DNA from: Mactromeris polynyma
Lineage: Eukaryota > Mollusca > Bivalvia > Venerida > Mactridae
NCBI GenBank assembly: GCA_032209605.1
Contig: JASFXZ010000001.1
Span: 620,001-684,000, forward strand
DNA: 64,000 nt
Reading direction: 5' to 3'
In this document: piece after piece, positions 60,107-64,000 of the stretch
How the letters are laid out: every line of letters starts with the position of its first letter
How positions within the stretch are numbered: position 1 is the first letter of the stretch
The notes under the pieces: model-generated
Databases searched by the model: none
The model's input: the letters and a program-made list of their open reading frames with translations, nothing else
What the model was told of the DNA's origin: nothing
Made by a program: the position numbers and the translations under genes

Positions 60107-62463
60107 AATTGTTTCAGAGCTGTCACACAGTAAACGAGTCAGCGAGAGTAACGTCCCTTTTATACAGTTACTGGTGCCCGACCATTTCGATGAGGTGGGA
60201 ACCAACTTTCTAGACTGCCATTCTGTATATTGATTTTTACGTGCATTCTCGATGTTAAAACGACGCTAACAGTCAAAAGGTCAGACTACCCGGACACCGG
60301 CATTTAAGTCCGTCTTAGCTCGAGAAACGTGTGAGTTATTTTTAGTCATTTATTGCATGATGACGGTACTTATTTGAAATTGCATTAATAGAATAAGTGT
60401 TGATTGTCACATATTTCCCTTGCATTTTCTTTGGTTGCATCTTTGCATTTTCATATTCTGAATTTTTTGGAAAATTAAAAATGGTGGCTTATTGTGATGA
60501 AAATTAGCACAGAAATGAAAGTAGCCGTCTCAGGTACTTTACTCATGATGTCATTTCTCAAAAACTATGCCTTACTGTCTGGGAACTATATATCGAAACG
60601 ACAAGTCACAAGGGCTATTTACCGAGTGTTTTTTTTGTGTGAATTAATTCGACCTAGATCTAGTGGACTGTGGAGTCATTTGTAGGTTTTCATTTTAATG
60701 AAACAAGCCTTGCTTTCAGTTACGGCTAAGGGAAGCTGCCTTGCTTTCACTTTGCAATTTGGTTCCCCGTGTGCATACAATGTGATACGGTGGGCCAGGG
60801 ATACAAAACAAAACATGAGCGACAGCTGCAACTGAACGCATGGTTCGGCTCTTAAATTCGCGTGCTACCTCAGAGTTGCGCGAGCGAGTGGGCGCAAGTA
60901 TTTGGCAAACAGTGCGTTCAGTAGCAAAACATGTGCACAGTTTTGTAACATGAGCGAGTGTAAATTTTGTAATGTCATCAAAAACAATTTAAGGAACAAA
61001 AAGGCCGTCTCAATGTTAGGTGATAATTGTTTTGTTTCTGCTCACCGCTGAATCATAAATCTCTTGCTGAAATGTTTCATCTAGCTGTTGTAATTAATGT
61101 GAAAATGTGACGTCATCTGAATTATTGTTTCTCAGAAACGAGGCTCGGTGCATTTGGGCCAAAAATCTCAGAGACTGCCACAAATATCAAAAATGCGCTT
61201 CAAAGACGTAATTATTCGTTATTTCTCGATGTCATGCTACAAATCAGTCAATTTTCTTAATACTTTTTTACCAAAACCCTTTTTATGACCCCAAAACTGT
61301 CAAAACACATTTTTTCTTTTTATTTATTATTGTTTTACCCATGTTGGTCAGTTGGTAGATAATTGGTTTCCGTGTGATAACTCAAGTACCCTTTGGCTTC
61401 TTGGGTCCTAACTTGATAGGATGATTGGGTTCTGTGGGTTCAACTGGGATGTAGATGGAGACTATTGATTTTGGGGTCATTGGATCAAAGGTCAAGGTAA
61501 AACTGACCATTAAGCGGAAACTGTTTTGGCGAGATAACATATGTACATTTTGGCCTCTGGGGTCCTGTCTTGGTAGGATGATTGCTTTTGGGTTGTAGAT
61601 AACTAGATTAACCCTATTGATTTTGGGATCACTGGGTGAAAGGTCAAGGTCAAAGTGACTATTGGGAGAAATCCTTTCCCCGAGATAACTTTAGTACCCT
61701 TTGGCCTCTTGGGTCTTTAGAACGATGATTGCCTTTGGGTTGTAGATGACTCCTATAGATTTTGGGATCTTGAGGTCAAAAGTCAAGGTCAAACTGACCA
61801 TAAGATGACCATCATTTTAAGTGCACAATAACTCAAGGACCCTTTGGCCTCCTTGGTCTAAGCTGGTAGGATTATTGCCTGCAAGTTGTAGATGTACCAT
61901 GGGCGGATCCAGAGGGGGGGACTAGGGGTCTGGACCCCCCCTGAGATTTTGGCAAAAATATAATTTTCTCTTTGAAATCCTGTATCCAGAGGGGGTCCAA
62001 AAATTCAAAGGCTAATTGTAAGACCTGGACTCCCTTGGTGAAAATTGCTGGCTCCGTGCTTGTGTACCCTATTGATTTTTGGATCACTAAGTTAAAGGTC
62101 AAGTTCAAACTGACCCTTACTTGGTAGGATGATTGCCTGAGGGTTGTATATGAAAACTATTGATTTTGGAGTTACTGGGTCAAAGGTCAAGGTCAAACTT
62201 GCCATAAGGTGGAATCCTTGTCCATGTGATAACTTAGATTTGTTGTGCTTTTAGACCATTATGATCAAACCCGTGTATATCATACGTTGTCACTTCTATG
62301 TCTTCATATTAATTAATATCCTCTCACTGACGATGCATCTTTAGGGGGCATCATGTTTTTCAAACATCTCTTGTTGTATCTTATGTTGCCAAAAAGAAGG
62401 ACTTAAGCCCCTCATGGGGACTCAAAACACTCATATGATCAACTTACTTGTTTTGCATTACAG
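60107..62463. promoter_or_regulatory. Shared upstream region between HSD17B4 and SNUPN
   Basis: The two genes diverge from this 2.4-kb stretch. 60107-60260 is upstream or 5' UTR of HSD17B4. A relatively CpG-rich part at about 60740-60960 could be a SNUPN 5' exon or promoter. SNUPN has an acceptor (CATTACAG) ending at 62463, so its first exon is non-coding and lies upstream. The right part holds an AGGTCA-rich repeat. Confidence 0.45.
61340..62230. repeat. AGGTCA-rich interspersed repeat of mollusc type
   Basis: A module of about 150-170 bp recurs five or so times in diverged form. Each has phrases like CTTTGGCCTCTTGGGTC, GTAGGATGATTGCCT, CTATTGATTTTGGGATCACT and AAAGGTCAAGGTCAAACTGA. A foreign segment at about 61900-62060 (GGCGGATCCAGAGGGGGG) interrupts it. 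A GGGTCAAAGGTCA direct repeat lies at 62177-62189. Confidence 0.65.
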
Positions 62464-64000
62464 AATGAAAAATGGATGAGTTAGCAGAAAACCTAGCTAC
62501 AAGTTTCTCTGTCAGTTCAGACCCTAACAGTACTTCTGCTCCTCATCCTAGATTTTCAGAGTTTAAGCGAAAGTCCAGCAACTCTGACCAGGAATCAAGA
62601 CGAAAAGAAATACTTGACCTACAGAGAAGGTAAAAGAATTGATTACCTGAGTATTAGTTTGTATGACAGGGGTTTGAATGAACCAGGCTTATATTCAGGG
62701 CAAATCAAATTTTTCATCAGAACTCTGCAAGACTTTGAATTTTACATCTATGGATAGACGAGATCTAATAATTGGACCTAGATGTAGTTTATAAGTTTTT
62801 GTTTTATGAAAATGTTTGCCTGATTTTGTCATGAATAGTCTCTATAATTAAAATGATTTCCTTTTCAAATGTAATGGAAATATGTTCTGTACTACAGTGC
62901 AATTACAAAAAAACTCTTTTGAATGTTTATACAAGCACACATGTATGTGATCTTCTCAATTTTTATTGACTCACATATGATGATCAATTGTCCATTTCCA
63001 GTAAATTGTGGATTTAAAGCGATAAGTCTACCCATCCACGAAAGAGGAGGTCATGAGGCATATGAAGGGAAAATTAGTTAAGAGCTTGCAATACCCTGTC
63101 AGCACTGTGTATATAGAATTCTATATGCCAGCTTTTAACCAATGAAATGACTGGATTTTTAGGTTTGCAATATTTTGAAAACAACTATGCTGTATTTTCT
63201 TACAAATGCCTTTAGGAAATGTGGATCAACCCTTTATAATATTATGGAAGTTTTCTTCCTTTATTGTGAGGAGATTTTAAAATAGAAATAGGGGAAAACA
63301 CAATAATTTAAAAGGCGAATGGTACCCATAAATGGCCCCAAAAATGTCCTAACAAGTGCTGTGTTATATGACTTTCTCAAACATGTTATTGAGAGGCTTA
63401 CAACTTCCATGTAATTGAATCTAGTTGTTCAGTATGGCTTCAACAATACAAAGTGTCACTTGATTCAGTTTTGAATATTGCCCTTTCAGTTTTCATTTAT
63501 TTGGTTTGGTTATATAAATATATGACACACACAGTGTTCAATAACTGAAAGTTTAATGGCTAGTAATGACTAGAAATAAACTTCTGACAGGAAGGTAAGT
63601 AGCGTGCTAATATGGAACCAAGTATAGCAATGCCTAGAAACAGAACTTTATGTCCCATAAAAGTAAACTGTTCAAACAACTGATTAACTGAAAAATAATC
63701 ATAAAAATAGTTGCAAAACAGTACCGAAAACCCAACTGAGCTGAAATAACTGAAATAACCAATTATTGGGTTTGCAGTTGCATCCCTATTGTTTAGTTTT
63801 ATTCCCCTAGGTCAGAAATAGATTCTCCTTCATTAAGGAATCATGCACTTGTTAATAAGAATATCATAAGTTAAACAGGTGTTTGGTAATTAACTGTCTT
63901 TTAAATCATGTATTAGATGTATATTTTCTTGTGAATTTCAGTCGAAGATTTGATTATGCAAACCATGCTCGATGTTTGGTTGAAGATGTTTGGGAAGGTT
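62464..64000 (+). CDS. SNUPN: Snurportin-1, first two coding exons (partial)
   Basis: Snurportin-1 is the import adaptor that binds the trimethylguanosine cap of spliceosomal snRNAs and links them to importin-beta. Exon 2 of the transcript starts at 62464 after an AG acceptor. The start codon is ATG 62472 (MDELAENLATSFSVSSDPNS); an earlier ATG at 62465 opens only a four-codon frame. Coding runs 62472-62629, with a GTAAAA donor, then continues at 63944 (RRFDYANHARCLVEDVW) in matching phase and leaves the window. The N-terminus aligns in my memory with vertebrate SNUPN at SSFSVS, NST-APHPR, LQ-S-R-DY-NHAR-L-ED-W, which is the importin-beta-binding domain. Confidence 0.9.

Overview
The window looks like nuclear DNA of a bivalve or related mollusc. 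The genes are split by many short exons with GT/AG borders, the DNA is AT-rich, and about half of it is minisatellite, satellite, MITE, SINE and LINE sequence. Several interspersed repeats resemble ones I associate with bivalve genomes, for example the one ending near 8270 and the AGGTCA-rich stretch at 61340-62230. The mollusc assignment is inference; no taxonomic marker gene is present.

Layout. (1) 955-3453, + strand: the last three coding exons of a gene I do not recognise, ending in a PCNA-binding-like C-terminus. (2) 3454-9087: no host gene; it holds MITEs, a decayed mariner-like transposase, a 33-bp minisatellite and a long mollusc-type repeat. (3) 9088-15126, - strand: a complete seven-exon gene for a 400-residue type I membrane protein with signal peptide, SUEL-type lectin domain, CUB-like domain, Thr-rich stalk, one membrane segment and a short tail. 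(4) About 15143-35690: a three-fold tandem duplication. Each unit has the upstream region of the lectin gene, a 43-bp CTCGAG-rich satellite array and a two-exon GNAT-family acetyltransferase gene on the - strand. The first unit alone carries a 2.4-kb LINE-derived insertion with an 11-bp target-site duplication. (5) 37501-60106, - strand: a complete 22-exon HSD17B4 gene (peroxisomal multifunctional enzyme type 2, 733 residues, C-terminal AKL). Its introns hold at least four tandem-repeat arrays, two tRNA-derived SINE-like sequences and several MITEs. (6) 62472-64000, + strand: the first two coding exons of SNUPN (snurportin-1), head to head with HSD17B4.

How the genes relate. HSD17B4 performs steps two and three of peroxisomal beta-oxidation. 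Snurportin-1 imports spliceosomal snRNPs into the nucleus. They share an intergenic region but no obvious pathway. The GNAT paralogs and the lectin/CUB receptor look like a lineage-specific accessory region. I see no operon, CRISPR array, viral gene or toxin gene. The most unusual structure is the triplicated satellite-GNAT module, whose junctions fall inside a MITE.
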